NCBI RefSeq assembly: GCF_009727055.1
Contig: NC_052357.1
Span: forward strand, 7,071,929 to 7,135,928
Direction of reading: 5' to 3'
Source of the DNA: Benincasa hispida
Taxonomy: Eukaryota > Streptophyta > Magnoliopsida > Cucurbitales > Cucurbitaceae
Length of the DNA stretch: 64,000 bases
Part shown: piece after piece, positions 12,366-23,462 of the stretch
Position numbering within the stretch: the stretch's first letter is position 1
Layout of the letters: every line of letters begins with the position of its first letter
Made by a program: the position numbers and the translations under genes
Notes under the pieces: model-generated
Databases searched by the model: none
What the model was told of the DNA's origin: nothing
Seen by the model: the letters and a program-made list of their open reading frames with translations, nothing else

Positions 12366-12917
12366 GTGACTTCTTCTGTCGGCGGCTCGATTCCAGCGTA
12401 CACAGCTGGTTCTTCCCACATTCAGCTGTCGATCGAAGCTTTATTTCCAGCCGTGCCAAATCATAGTGGTTCGGCCCAATGCCCTGATGATATCCGACGA
12501 CGGTTGGCATATCTTCGAATGCAGATTTTAGATTTAGAAACGGCTTTTTGCTCAAATCCTCAACCAGATTTCTCAGCCAACATACCAGTATACTCTGAAA
12601 ACCCGGTAGATTCTTTCCCTATTTTACCTATTACAAATATCCTATCTTAGTTTCCCTCAGCAGATAATACGATCAGCCTGAGTACGGTTGGAATTAGTAC
12701 CATTGTCCAATCAGGAAATATACGATCTTTTAGTCTTATTAGTTTTAACGGTAAAAAATCTTGGATTGTTGACTCAGGGGCGACAAATCATCTTACTGGT
12801 ACCTCTGATAAGTTTCTCTCTTATTATCCAAGTGCTGGTAATGAACGAATTACGATTGCAGATGGGTTGTTCGCACCTGTTACAGGAAAAGAGCATTTAT
12901 CTCCGTTTGAGTGGTAG
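12366..12917 (+). pseudogene. Copia gag C-terminus and aspartic protease fragment
   Basis: One frame runs from 12366 to a stop at 12915, with a single in-frame TAG at 12648. The last part reads KKSWIVDSGATNHLTG (about 12753-12800) and ITIADG, the DSGA active-site loop and following strand of copia aspartic proteases. The upstream part has DDIRRRLAYLRMQILDLE and is presumed to be the gag tail; I see no zinc knuckle in it. The leader 11921-12365 is GC-rich and broken by stops. The copy ends just after the protease, at an inverted repeat and then a different LTR (12983), so integrase and RT are absent. Confidence 0.8.
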
Positions 12918-12919
12918 TT

Positions 12920-12971
12920 CATGCCTCAAAGTGAAGGACGATTGGACAACCGTCCTTCACCCTGAGGCATG
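12920..12971. repeat. Near-perfect 21-bp hairpin
   Basis: The left arm CATGCCTCAAAGTGAAGGAC plus G (12920-12940) pairs with 12951-12971 at 19 of 21 positions across a 10-base loop (ATTGGACAAC). It lies exactly between the broken protease and the next LTR. Such a foldback may come from template switching or repair at an insertion junction. Confidence 0.85.
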
Positions 12972-12982
12972 ATGCCATCAAG

Positions 12983-13526
12983 TGTTGGGGTTGATGCCCT
13001 AAAGTCTCATGTCTTGTAGTTTATAAACATGAATGCTTGTGTTGTTAATATATGATATTTACTTCACATCTTATTTTTTACCCAGTTGCTTGTTTTATTT
13101 GTTTTACCACAAACCAATAAACATAAAATCCCTAGTTATCTGTATGTGACTCAAGCATGATTGTGGTGACATACAAGTGGATCATGTCTTGAGTGATAAC
13201 CAAAATGGCCTGTAGTATATGAATAAAATGAGGGAAACATTATCCTGGTAATGCTACGGACGCGGCCCACTTTGTGGAATGGTCACAAGTATTGTGACTT
13301 GTCACATATGGTCTGATCCTGATCATTTATGTTGGGGACATGCGAGTAGAGGCGTGCTATACAAAGAGTTTGTATAAGACCTGACCACAAAGTGTTAACG
13401 TCTCGTTATATAACACCGTTCATGACCTGTCTCTTATACACATCTAGATGTGTATAAGAGACAGCATCTGTGAAGGGTCATCGTACTCATGATTGGTTAT
13501 ATCCGATGGACACAAAAATATATCAG
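12983..13526 (+). repeat. Copia LTR, 5' part only, interrupted by adapter sequence
   Basis: Starts TGTTGGGGTTGATGCCCTAA, with family blocks CTATACAAAGAGTTTGTATA at 13359 and ATAACACCGTT at 13410. At 13427 it is broken by a 38-bp synthetic adapter. LTR sequence resumes at 13465 (ATCTGTGAAGGGTCATCG) about 400 bp further along the LTR, judging from the copy at 17070-17948. It stops at AATATATCAGTGGTAA, where gag begins. Confidence 0.75.
13427..13464. other. Illumina Nextera mate-pair junction adapter (assembly artefact)
   Basis: These 38 bases are CTGTCTCTTATACACATCT followed directly by its reverse complement AGATGTGTATAAGAGACAG. The 19-mer is the hyperactive Tn5 mosaic end, and the two joined head to head are the junction adapter of the Nextera mate-pair protocol. 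It is not plant DNA. In mate-pair libraries the DNA on the two sides comes from the two ends of a circularised fragment, so adjacency and relative orientation here are not reliable. Confidence 0.97.
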
Positions 13527-14034
13527 TGGTAAACGGTGTTGTCATGGACGAGGAAAGTCAAGTTGGTTTTATTGTAGAATCTCTTCCGATGAGTTTTCTG
13601 CAATTTTGTACGAATGCATTGATGAATAAAATTCAATACAACTTGACTACTCTACTAAATGAGCTACAGGCTTACCAGACTATGTTGAGAACTAAGGGTC
13701 TGGAATCAGAAGTAAATGTTACTACAGCTAAGAAGAGAAGAACGTCATCCAAGCCTGATGTTGCCTCCTCTTCGAAGTTAATTCCTTGATGTTTTGCTTA
13801 ATAGAAAATTCAATGAGGTATTATTGAATAGAAATTCCTTGATAGTTCTAAAACTTTGTCATATTTTGTGAAGAAGGGCAAAGAGAAAGGGAAAAATAAA
13901 CCTGCTGGAAAAAAAGGCAAAGAAAACACTGCAGATAAAGGGGAATGTTTCCACTGCAAGAAGAAGAGCACTGGAAGAGAAACTGCCCCGAGTATCTAGT
14001 CGAGAAGAGAGCAGAGAAAGATAAACAGGCAAAC
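13527..14034 (+). pseudogene. Copia gag fragment with zinc knuckle, frameshifted
   Basis: The frame reads NGVVMDEESQVGFIVESLP, then NKIQYNLTTLLNELQAYQ, the end of the UBN2-type gag domain. After a 66-base foreign snippet at about 13778-13843 it continues with a Lys-rich linker and the knuckle ECFHCKKK (about 13943). A frame change inside the knuckle then gives HWKRNCPEYLVEKR. The expected CCHC residues are all present but in two frames. The gag N-terminus is missing: the fragment is fused directly to LTR sequence at 13526. Confidence 0.88.
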
Positions 14035-14668
14035 TAGTTCTTGGGGATCGCATTCTCAGTTTGACCAGTGGGACAAGTTGCTACTTGATTTCACTATTTT
14101 TTGTAAATCTTGTACAGAATATATTTTTATTGTGAATGAAATGTTCATTTTCAGAAAATTATGTTTGTTCTATCTCAAAGAAACTTCAATAAAGAATCAA
14201 ACTGTTAAAAATCATTTGCAAATATTCAGTTATTTAAAAACAGCTAGTTCAAAGTATAGTAAGTTTAAAAGATTTCTAGATCTGACTGTTAACAAGAGTT
14301 GTTAAGACAGGTCAGACGCGTCTTACTGAAAGAGTTGAGAGTACCTCAATGTAGTAAGAGGAAAGTGTGCTTCCTGGCCATTATTGAGAATAAAATGTAT
14401 CCCCATATAGTTTAATTAAAATCCTATTATATACTAACATGTTTACAATGATTCTCTCATCTAAAATGTTTAAGAATCACCTAGTAAGACTAGGAATACC
14501 ATATTAATAATCTAGGGCAAGCGGGAGAAATATCGAGTATGGTTACCGAATGGTAAACCATGGGTATGAGATGCCTTAGTTTATAGTATTTCTCTATAAA
14601 ACTCAGAAACTCAGTCTTATATGTTCGATATATAAGTTACCACTGGAGTTTTAGTCCAAGTGGGAGTT
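14035..14668 (+). other. Retrotransposon 3' non-coding region with polypurine tract
   Basis: No coding frame is recognisable. The tract AAGTGGGAGTT at 14658-14668 lies immediately before an LTR start (TGTTGGG at 14669) and is the expected plus-strand primer. The mirror arrangement is seen on the minus strand at 62925-62935. Protease, integrase and RT are all missing between the gag at 14034 and this 3' end, so the element is internally deleted (or misassembled; see the adapter at 13427). Confidence 0.65.
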
Positions 14669-15776
14669 TGTTGGGTTTTATGTCCTAAAACTCGTGGTAT
14701 GTAAACAATGGAACTTATTCTGAAAATTCAATAAGGTACTATTGAATAGATGTTTTGCTTAATAGAAATCCAATAAACCTAAAAGTCCCTTAACTATTTT
14801 GGATTAGTAGTTGAACTTTATGTGGAGACATAAAAGTGGATCAGATTTGAGTAAATAGTCAAAATGATCTATAGTATATGAATAAGTTTGGGTACCTTAT
14901 TCTGGTAACATTATTAGATGCGGCCTACTCTGTAGTTGTTACAAAGAGTTGTAAAGTGCTACAAACAAAGTGATCCTAATTCGTTCATGTTGAGACATGA
15001 GGAGTAGAGATATCCTTGAGCAAAAAGGTTTATACAAAATCGGACCACGAAGTCAGTCACTCTTACTTTATAACGTTGTTTACTATTTAAGACTGTCTAT
15101 TTCAAAGCGATGACCTAGGTAACTTGACCTTAATCTTGAGCTAACTATGAACTCCTATTTATTTAGAATTATCCTTAGATTTGCATAGGTGAGGGTTGAC
15201 TCAACAACGCCGGCTCAATAACCTCCCATTTCAGCGATAAGACCGGATAGATAGCTGGGGATATAGGGTGCAAGATGGAATTCACTTTTACCTGCTTTTA
15301 AGGATAGTAGAGTGGTTGTTCCCTTAAGTGCTGATTCTAGGTCTTGAACAAAGGGCCCCGCCCTCTCACTGGCCCGAGAGGGACTCAGTTTTATTGATTG
15401 GATCATAAAATAATTGTTCATTAGGGGATCAATGGGACTTAAGGAACAAGAGGTTATTTCGGGGATAAAACAGAGATTCGACCCAGCTGTTATTACAAAC
15501 GACCTGTGAAGGGTTAACTTACTAATCATGGTTATATCGAGTCGATATAATATATCTACAGTGAAGGGAGTTCAACTATGGGCTTTAGTGGAGTGACCCA
15601 TTAGTTAACGAATGAGGGTTAGTTCGGTCTAATGAGTCTAGTCGATTAATCTCGGATTGTTGGAGCCCATGATCGTAGGTCCACGAGATCTCCCTACTAG
15701 TTAGGAAATGAATTAGTTCTAGAGTAGCATGATAAGTTAATTTGAAACGTTCAAATTAGAATTAAACGGAATTGGA

Positions 15777-15817
<41 letters not shown>

Positions 15818-16540
15818 AATATGATTTAAATATGTAAAGATAGATTTGTGTAAAATTAATTTAATATTGGATATTAAATTAATTAGAATTATTTAAATTG
15901 TTTAAATAATTATTTATTAATTTTACTAGAAAATTAATTTATGAAATTAATTTGTAAAATTAATGAATTTTGATTTTTAAATCAAATGTGTTTTTAAAGT
16001 CAAATTTTGGATTCTTGGAAATATAAAAAGACAAAATGGAAAAATGAAATTTTTCATCTTCATCTTCAAGTAGCTCACACTAAACTCACCATCTTTGTCT
16101 TCAATTACTCCAAGCATGAGCTGCATCTCTTGCATCCATTCTCTTTGATGATGGTCTGCAATATGTTGAAGAGATTGGAGTGAATTTGAGGCAATGCAAT
16201 CGATAGAATTTTAGTTGAAAATTCGTGTGAAGAAGGTGTTCTTCTATTGGGTTGCTGTTGTGAGAATTCTCCAAGTTCCCTTGATTCCAGCTTATTTTGA
16301 TTCCCACAACTCAATCTAGAGCACTAGAAGAATAGTAGAGATGATCTTGTGGTGGTCTGCACAAAGATTTGGAGAGATTTTGCAGTTGGAAATCGAGATT
16401 TCAAGTGTTCTTCAAAGGTATGACTTGAAACCCATTTATTTCTGTTATAACATGCTTTCGTTTCTGCCAAAATTAATCAATTAGATTGCTTATCGATCCT
16501 CGTCGCTTCCACTACGTGTTGGTACAATCCAACACCAACA
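14669..16540 (+). repeat. Long copia LTR, second family (plus sense)
   Basis: Starts TGTTGGGTTTTATGTCCTAA after a polypurine tract and ends near GGTACAATCCAACACCAACA (16540). It shares block order with the other long LTRs (GGATGCGGCCTACTCTGTAG, AAGTGAATTCC-like segments) but is diverged. It contains an (AT)n tract at 15779-15812. The minus-sense LTR at 61491-62924 and the plus-sense one at 59202 have a similar start (..TATGCCCTAAAACTCG or ..ATGTCCTAGAACTCG). Confidence 0.8.
15779..15812. repeat. (AT)n microsatellite
   Basis: About 17 uninterrupted AT units inside the LTR at 14669-16540. Confidence 0.95.
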
Positions 16541-18371
16541 CGCATCGTCCTCTTCACAGCTTTCAATTGGTGCAAGGAACTAATTCCCTGACATGAAGGA
16601 CAAACATGGTTAGTGACTCCTGAATCTATTATCCAAGTTCAATCATCATTCTCCACTAAACAAGTCTCCAAAACAAGTAAATCATATTTACCTTTCTTTT
16701 CTACCAAGTATATGAGGCAATTCCTTTTCCAGTGTCCTGCATGGTTGCAATAGAAGCAGATTCCTTTTGTAGCCTTTGCCTTCTTATCCTTCTGGGCAGC
16801 AACTGATTGATTAGCTTTCCCTTTTCCACTTTTCTTATTCTTCCACTTTTTGGTGCCCGAAATAAGAAGGCACGGACTTAGTTCTAGATGGAAATTCTTT
16901 GTAGAACTTCTTAGAGGACGAGGCAACATTTGCCTCTCCATTTTGTTCCTTGCTTTTCATCAAAGATTGAAATGTTTGTAGCTCATTGAGCAAAGTGGTC
17001 AGATTGTAGTTAATCCTATTCATAATAGCATTGCTGTAAAACTGTAGGATACTTTCAGGCAAACTCCCCTTACTATAGATATATTCTGTGTCTATATCAA
17101 CCAATCAATAGTGCGATAACCTTTCACAGATCGCTCGTAAGTACAGCTAAGCCAATAACCATTATGGCCTTGTAGTTACATCTAACTCCTTAAGTACCAC
17201 TAATCCCTCTAATGAACATAAATCATAGTCCTACTATGACTGAGTCCTCTCTTCCAAAGAGAAGTTGCGGCCACTATGTTCAAGACTTGGAATCATCTCT
17301 CAAGAAAGCAATCAATCTATTTACCTCTGCTTAGGAAAGGAGTGAATTTCATCTTGTGTAACTGAGTTCCCAGCTCCCAAATCAAACAAGTCCCCAAAAA
17401 GATAGACATGTTGAGTTGGCAATCTAACCACTCTCACCCATACTAATCAAAGGACCGCCCTCAAAGGCAGGAGTTCCCAAGTATCAGGAATTCTATTCAG
17501 GATTGAGGTCATGTCACCTATGGTCGTTTAGGTGAGATGTAAGTCTCAAGTATCAACGGCGTTATATACAGAGACTAGCCATCTTGTGGTCCGGTCTTAT
17601 ATAAACTCTTAGTATAGGACACCTCCGCTCGCATGTTTCCACATGAATGGTCAAGATCTATAGTTCACAACATTTGTAAATCTCTACAATGCGGGTCGTA
17701 TCTGTAATGTCACTAGGATCAAGTATCCCTCCTTAATCCTTATACTACAAACCTATTTAGGTTGTCACTTAACGCATGATCCACTTGTATATCTCATATA
17801 CATGCTTAAGTTTACATACACTAACCATGGAGCTTTATTTATTGGATATGAGTAAATGCCAAATAAAATAACTCTTATTTTATTCATAATAATGTGTACA
17901 GTTTACAAACTACGAGACTCCAGGAGAATTAGAACACCAATCCCAACACCATCATGTTGAGAATGTGTTCTCTAACAGAATGTGTTTTAAAGCGTCATAC
18001 CTGAGTTATGCAGACAATTTTCCGAACATCCCCCACAGGGATTCCATGATTTCACGAGCAATGACCATGGGCTCATACTTCTTGGCTAAGACTTCAGAAA
18101 AGCTTGCCATAATATACACTCAGACCTTTTCATTTTCCATTATCCAGCATTCATATGCCTCTTGAACGTTTTGAGTGTCATTTTAAACAAGGATAGGAGG
18201 ACAATCCTCCATAAAGACAAAACGAAAGTCATCAATGATTAGTATTGTGTTGATGGTGTTTTTCCATGTTGTATAGTTTTTTTGGGTAAGTTTGTCGGTA
18301 GCGAGTAAATTCGATGTAGCGGAAGTCATAATGAAATTTGCTGAAACTAAACAATTTATATTAGTACTCAA
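16541..18371 (-). pseudogene. Copia gag-protease remnant, split by a nested LTR
   Basis: The minus-strand N-terminus at 18329 reads MTSATSNLLATDKLTQKNY, then WKNTINTILIIDD, ASFSEVLAKKYEPMVIARE and VREHILNMMV (about 17950). Here an LTR (17070-17948) interrupts. Gag resumes at SLPESILQF, NRINYNLTTLLNELQ, a Lys-rich linker, and an intact CCHC knuckle CFYCNHAGHWKRNC (about 16770-16720). A stop then precedes the protease loop WIIDSGVTNH (about 16640-16610). The protease is truncated at 16541 by another LTR. Integrase and RT are lost. The 5' leader, primer site and LTR of this element follow at 18372-23261. Confidence 0.88.
17070..17948 (-). repeat. LTR nested inside gag (minus sense, 3' part missing)
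   Basis: The minus strand starts TGTTGGGATTGGTG at 17948, immediately after the gag codons for NMMV. It carries the family blocks and stops after GACACAGAATATATCTATAG, where gag resumes about 20 codons further on. The loss of the LTR 3' part and of some gag codons points to a deletion after insertion. Confidence 0.8.
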
Positions 18372-19901
18372 TGCATTAACCTATTTGCAAAAATCAATCA
18401 AATTTAGCAAAATAATCTAATGCACCCTAAGTGACATCTATTTTGCAATGATATTTCAATGAGACAGAACAAAAGCCATTAAAGGTGGTCAAGTGCCTTT
18501 CACTGAAATGAGACTATCTTAACCAATAGACAGAACAACTCCCTATTACTATAACCATCAGTCACCATTGTTCGGTTCAGAAATTGTTAAACTTGCTTAA
18601 CATTTTCTTGTAAGTGTAATCACTCATTTTAGATTCTAGAGTTCCGCCCCAATAAGCCACAGTAAAGAAAAAATGATTGGGGCAAAAACTAAAGCAACCT
18701 TATTCATTTCTGGAGTTTAAAGTAAAGAATCATGCAAATGTCATCCGTAGAGGGACACAAGCAAAGGTGTCTCGAGGCCAAGCATGAAACTTTAGTACAA
18801 ACTAATGAGAGAGATCGTCGAATGTATTGATACATGTCTCACTCCCACATACCATAAACACCTCTACATTCACCTTGATATTTTCCTATACAAACACTAT
18901 CCATAGGGAGACACAAGCAAAGGTGCCTCGAGGCCGAATATAGATCTCACGAAGTGAACTTTTAGGGAGAAACGTGAAAAGGTAAAATGAAGTATCATAT
19001 ACTCCATTTTCCTCCCACTGAGTGTTTTATCTTAGGTTATTTAACTTAGAAAAAACCAATTACTGATTTTAACTAAGTGATTGTTTAACTTTGTCCAAAA
19101 GTAATATTTTGAATGGTTAAACAACTTTAATTAATGCTTATTAAATAATTTAATAAATCTCAATCAACCATGGCATGTTTGTAGCAAATTTATCTGATTC
19201 ACCTTTCCATGTCAGTTCCTAGATAGAAGTATTATGTTTCCATCTACTTAAATATCCCAGCCTGGACAGAAATAGCCTTAGACAAAAGGTCTCTTATAGA
19301 TACATTTGCTACAAATTTAATCTTTTATTTAAAACCAATTTGATCCTATTAAACCGATTAAAAGATTAAACTTGATTTTTAATCTCATTAGAAATGTAAT
19401 CTTAGGTCTATGTGAATCGCATTTTAAAATGATTTTAAACTAAGGTTTGCATACAATTCTGAATTATTGATTTTAATTTCAAATTTCATTTAATTATAAC
19501 TTTTATAAAATAAATGAAACAAATTAAAATCATATTGTTGCATTCATTGACATACTTAGGAAAAATATAACATTTATAAAATTGCCTGAAGTAGTATCAT
19601 GGATCATGCAATTCTATTTTATTACTAAACTTATATAACACTTGTATAATAAAGCAATGAAATAATTAATAACATACAACCATCCATACATTCAAACTAT
19701 ATATTATAACTCTTATATATAAATGATGTATGGATATGTTATTAATGCATGCATGCCATATACTATAACATTTATATTATATAATACATGAGCATGTTAT
19801 AAATATAAAATCATGCAACTATATATTATAACATTTATAATATAAATGATGCATGAATTATGCATAACCTATAGTGGTATTTATACTATATGACATACTT
19901 T

Positions 19902-19955
<54 letters not shown>

Positions 19956-20479
19956 ACTATTACAAATTAATAGACAAATCAGTTCGAAACAAATGAACCG
20001 GGTCTTGAACCACACGAATCGAACCGCTCAACACTCAAACTGGCCACGAATTGATTCATTCTGTCTGTCTCACAGCATTGCGACATTGTGTCCTGGCGTT
20101 GCAACGCTACGGAAAAAATGTTCCATTCCGCCCTTCGCAATGTAGCAACGCTAGAGCACAACGTTGCAATGCTACTATACAGTAGCCACTATACAGTTAC
20201 GATCTCCTTCGAATTTTCTCCATTTTTGGCCTTGTTTTCTCCAGAATTTCAATGGCACAATCACGAATGACTCAAAAATTTTAAATTATAGATTCTATCG
20301 CATAATTTATACCTAAAACACGAACCCTTACAAACCAATTTGTAAAAGTAAAAGGTGATAAATCTAAATCCAATCACGCAAACATCCAACAATTGAAAAT
20401 CATTTATCAAATCATTCATCACATGAACATATATTAGAATACCCACTAATTCTGGAAAATCAAAATTGAAAACCAAAAA
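18372..20479 (-). other. Untranslated leader of the copia element
   Basis: About 2.1 kb between the gag start and the primer site. No frame longer than about 70 codons with recognisable content. It is AT-rich, with a 30-base segment duplicated at 18762 and 18909 (core ACACAAGCAAAGGTG, then CTCGAGGCC). The stretch 19660-19870 repeats ATAACATTTATA-type units. The long leader is typical of this copia group in the window. Confidence 0.6.
19904..19955. repeat. Compound microsatellite (AC)n(AT)n
   Basis: About 18 AC units followed directly by about 8 AT units, inside the element leader. Confidence 0.95.
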
Positions 20480-20495
20480 CCTAACTCTGATACCA
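20480..20495 (-). other. Primer binding site (tRNA-iMet type)
   Basis: The minus strand reads TGGTATCAGAGTTAGG, two bases after an LTR ending in ACA. It belongs to the gag-protease remnant at 16541-18371. Confidence 0.85.
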
Positions 20496-21014
20496 ATTGT
20501 AGGAACCTGTGAAGGCCCTGAGCAGAAGTGGGGATCGTCTCAATTTTCTGTGTATTGAAAAAATTACAGTATACAATTATGCAATTCACAAAAAATTACA
20601 GCATGCAATCATAAATGGAAAAGAGAGAATTAGAGTAAGAGAAGACTTACCCTTAAAGAACCTTTCTTCACGAAAAATTCTCTGAATCTATCACGAACAG
20701 ACACGTTCCAAGATGTTCACCACTAATTGGAGCCTCTTGTATTCTCTTTTGGGATGAGAATCTCTAAGGAGATGTGGGCTCTTAAGTTTTTGAAAGAGAG
20801 AGGAAAAGGATTTTAAAAGGAAAAGGTCTGGGAGATTTTTGCTGGAGCAGAAAAAAAAACTCTTTTTGGTTTTCTGTGAAGAAGATGAATCAAAATCACG
20901 TCATGAAGAAGCGATAACTTCCCCCACTCTTGACGATTATACAAAGAGAATTAAGGGGAGGAAAGTTATTTCCCTCCCTTTAATTTAAAATAAAATAAAT
21001 TTAATTATATATAT

Positions 21015-21255
21015 ATATAGGAAAATTGTTTCAAATGGTAAAACTATTAAAAATATCTACAAGATATAGCAAATTTTTCGAATTATCAATGATAGACATC
21101 AATAGACACTGATAGAATTCTATCAATGTCTATCAATGATATTGATAGACACGGATAGAAGTCTATCAATGTCTATCAACGTCTATCATTGATAGTTCTA
21201 AAATTTTGTCATATTTTGTAAATATTTTGGTTTATTTTTCTATATTTAAAAACAG
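21015..21255. mobile_element. Foldback MITE rich in TCTATCA, copy 1
   Basis: The arms TAAAAATATCTACAAGATAT and its complement near 21205-21240 frame an internal palindrome made of TCTATCAATG / CATTGATAGA units. The whole unit is repeated with substitutions at 21905-22145. No coding capacity. Recollection of similar AGAACTATCAATGATAG elements in cucurbit genomes is a memory-based inference. Confidence 0.75.
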
Positions 21256-21281
21256 TCCATATATATATATATATACATAAC

Positions 21282-21858
21282 CCGATGACCCAAAAAAAAC
21301 AATCAATCCAGCCCAACCCATGCGATTTGGGTTGGACTGGGTTCATATAAATGAAAATTTTATGAGTTGAGTTAGTTCATGGGTTCACCTAACATAACCC
21401 AAACCAACCCGAACCAACTCGAATTTATTATTAACTTTAAAATATTTTTTTTTTTTGTTACTCACAACACAATTATTTATACATATATTGATTTTAGTTT
21501 TATTTAATTTCAATATTTTTTGAATAATTTATTTTTCAACAACTCTTAAAAGTGGTTTATTTGCACTTTAGAAAGAAAATTTCACTATATAAATTGAAAT
21601 TGAGTAATTAATCTTAATTCAATATATGAAAATAATTAAATTAGATTTTTACATATTTACATTTGGCTTCTTTTTAGAACAAAATTTTAAATAAATGACC
21701 CAATTAACCCGAACCAACCCAACCCAAATATTTCATAGTTGGATTGGGTTCGTTTCATTTCTTAATAAGAGTTATTTGAGTTGACGAAATTTACAACCGG
21801 AACAATTGGATTGGGTTTAAAAAGTCTTTCAACCCAACCCAACCTATGAACAGCCTTA
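21282..21858. mobile_element. CCCAACCCAACC-rich non-autonomous element (hAT-like?)
   Basis: Between two AT microsatellite patches. The left side has CAGCCCAACCCATGCG and GGGTTGGACTGGG; the right side has AACCCAACCCAACCTATG and AACAGCC. Elements with AACCCAACCC near their ends and a TGTTCA terminal motif are common non-autonomous hAT-like repeats in plants. The right end reads CTGTTCATAGG in reverse. No clean left terminus or target duplication could be fixed because of the flanking AT repeats. Confidence 0.5.
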
Positions 21859-21904
21859 TATATATATATTTTCTATATTTAAAAATAGCTCATATATATA
21901 TACA

Positions 21905-22145
21905 TATATATATACATAGGAAATTATTTCAAATGGTAAAAGTGTTAAAAATATTTACAAAATATAGTAAAATTTTAGAACTATAATTGATAAACACTGA
22001 TAGACTTTTATCAATATCTATCAATGTTACTGATAGATACTAATAAAAGTATTTCAGTGTCTATCAGCATCTATCATTGATAGTTCTAAAATTTTGCTAT
22101 ATTTTGTAAATATTTTGGTTCATTGTTCTATATTTAAAAATAGCC
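21905..22145. mobile_element. Foldback MITE rich in TCTATCA, copy 2
   Basis: The same unit and orientation as 21015-21255, starting GGAAATTATTTCAAATGG and ending TATTTAAAAATAGCC. A third copy of the tail (CTATATTTAAAAATAGC) lies at about 21872, just before it, suggesting that the CCCAACCC element inserted into the tail of copy 1. Confidence 0.75.
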
Positions 22146-23261
22146 ATATATATATATATATAACCTATAGTTTTATATTGTCTCAAATACAATATAACCT
22201 ATAGTTTTAATCCTCTTATTGATGGTATTTAATATAAATCTCATTTATACTAAATTTAATTATATGAATCCAATTCACATCATTAATATTTGAATCATAT
22301 TCAAATATTTATTTCTCTTGAATAAATTTTATATTATAATATATCAAATACATTATAGTAATATATCATATATAATCAAATCAAATCAAATATATCATAT
22401 ATAATTAATTTGAACAATTCAAATTAATCCAAAATAATTTAATTAAACGAGTTCAATTAATTATTCAACGTCCATTAACTGTAGGGCACTCTCTAAAGAC
22501 CGACAACTGCACTCTTCGCACTACAAATATATTTCTGTGTCCATTAGATATAACCACAAGTTGCTCGTAAGTACAGCTAGGCCAAAATTGCCGTTTTGCC
22601 CTGTAGTTATATCTAACTCCTTAAGTATCACTGATCCCGACGTTGAGGAATGAGTGAATTCCGTCTTGTGTAGTTGTGTTCCCAACTCCCAAATCAGACA
22701 AATTCCCAATATGGTAGGCTTATTGAGTTAGCGATCTGGCCACTCTCACCCATATAAATAAAAGGACTGCATTCATATGCAAGTGTTCACAACTCACTCA
22801 AGATTCAGGTCATGTCACCTAGTATGGTTATCCTAGTGAAATGTAGTCTCTATTATGAATAGTGTTATATAATGAGACTAATCACTTCGTGGTCCGATCT
22901 TATACAAACTCTCATGTATAAAACACCCCTGCTCACATGTCTCTACATAAATTATCAAGATCAGATTTACAACAATTGTAACATCTACAAAACAAGTCGT
23001 ACTCATAGTGTACCAAGATAAAGTATCCAACCTTATTCATCTACTACAAACCATTTAGGTTATCACTTAAACATAATCCACCTGCATATCTCTGCATACA
23101 TGTTTAAGCTACAGATGATAACCTTGGATGTTAGTTTATTGGTTTGTAGGTTTAATACTACTAAATGTCAAATAAAATATCTTATATTTTATTAAATAAA
23201 TAAAATGTTTGTACGATACAATTACAAACTATAGGATCCTACGAGATTTAGGACATCAACA

Positions 23262-23462
23262 GGTTCTTGGTACAAAGTGTTTGTGACCAGTTCGAGGGAA
23301 TTCGTGAAAAAAAATTTGGCTTTAAGGGTAAGTGTTATCTTTTCCCTAATTCCTTCTTTTTCAACATACTAAAAAATTATAATGCATAAATGTTTTTATG
23401 CTGTAAATTTGGGATTCTGTGAAAAATAAAATTGGGAACGATCCCCTTCCGCTACGGAACTT
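23262..23462 (+). repeat. 3' tail of a long LTR (plus sense)
   Basis: GGATTCTGTGAAAAATAAAA then TTGGGAACGATCCCC matches, in reverse, the minus-sense LTR tail at 38395-38440. It stands alone after the LTR end at 23261. Confidence 0.65.

Larger units (their letters stand above)
20498..23261 (-). repeat. Long 5' LTR (2.76 kb) carrying nested MITEs
   Basis: In the minus sense it runs from TGTTGATGTCCTAAATCTCG (23261) to GGTTCCTACA (20498) and is followed by two bases and a primer binding site, so both ends are well defined. It is longer than other copies because the stretch 21015-22145 holds two copies of a foldback MITE and a CCCAACCC-type element. It has the same block order as the LTR at 3799-5578, including the splice-like segment near its 3' end (GGGTAAGTCTTCTC in minus sense). 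Confidence 0.85.
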
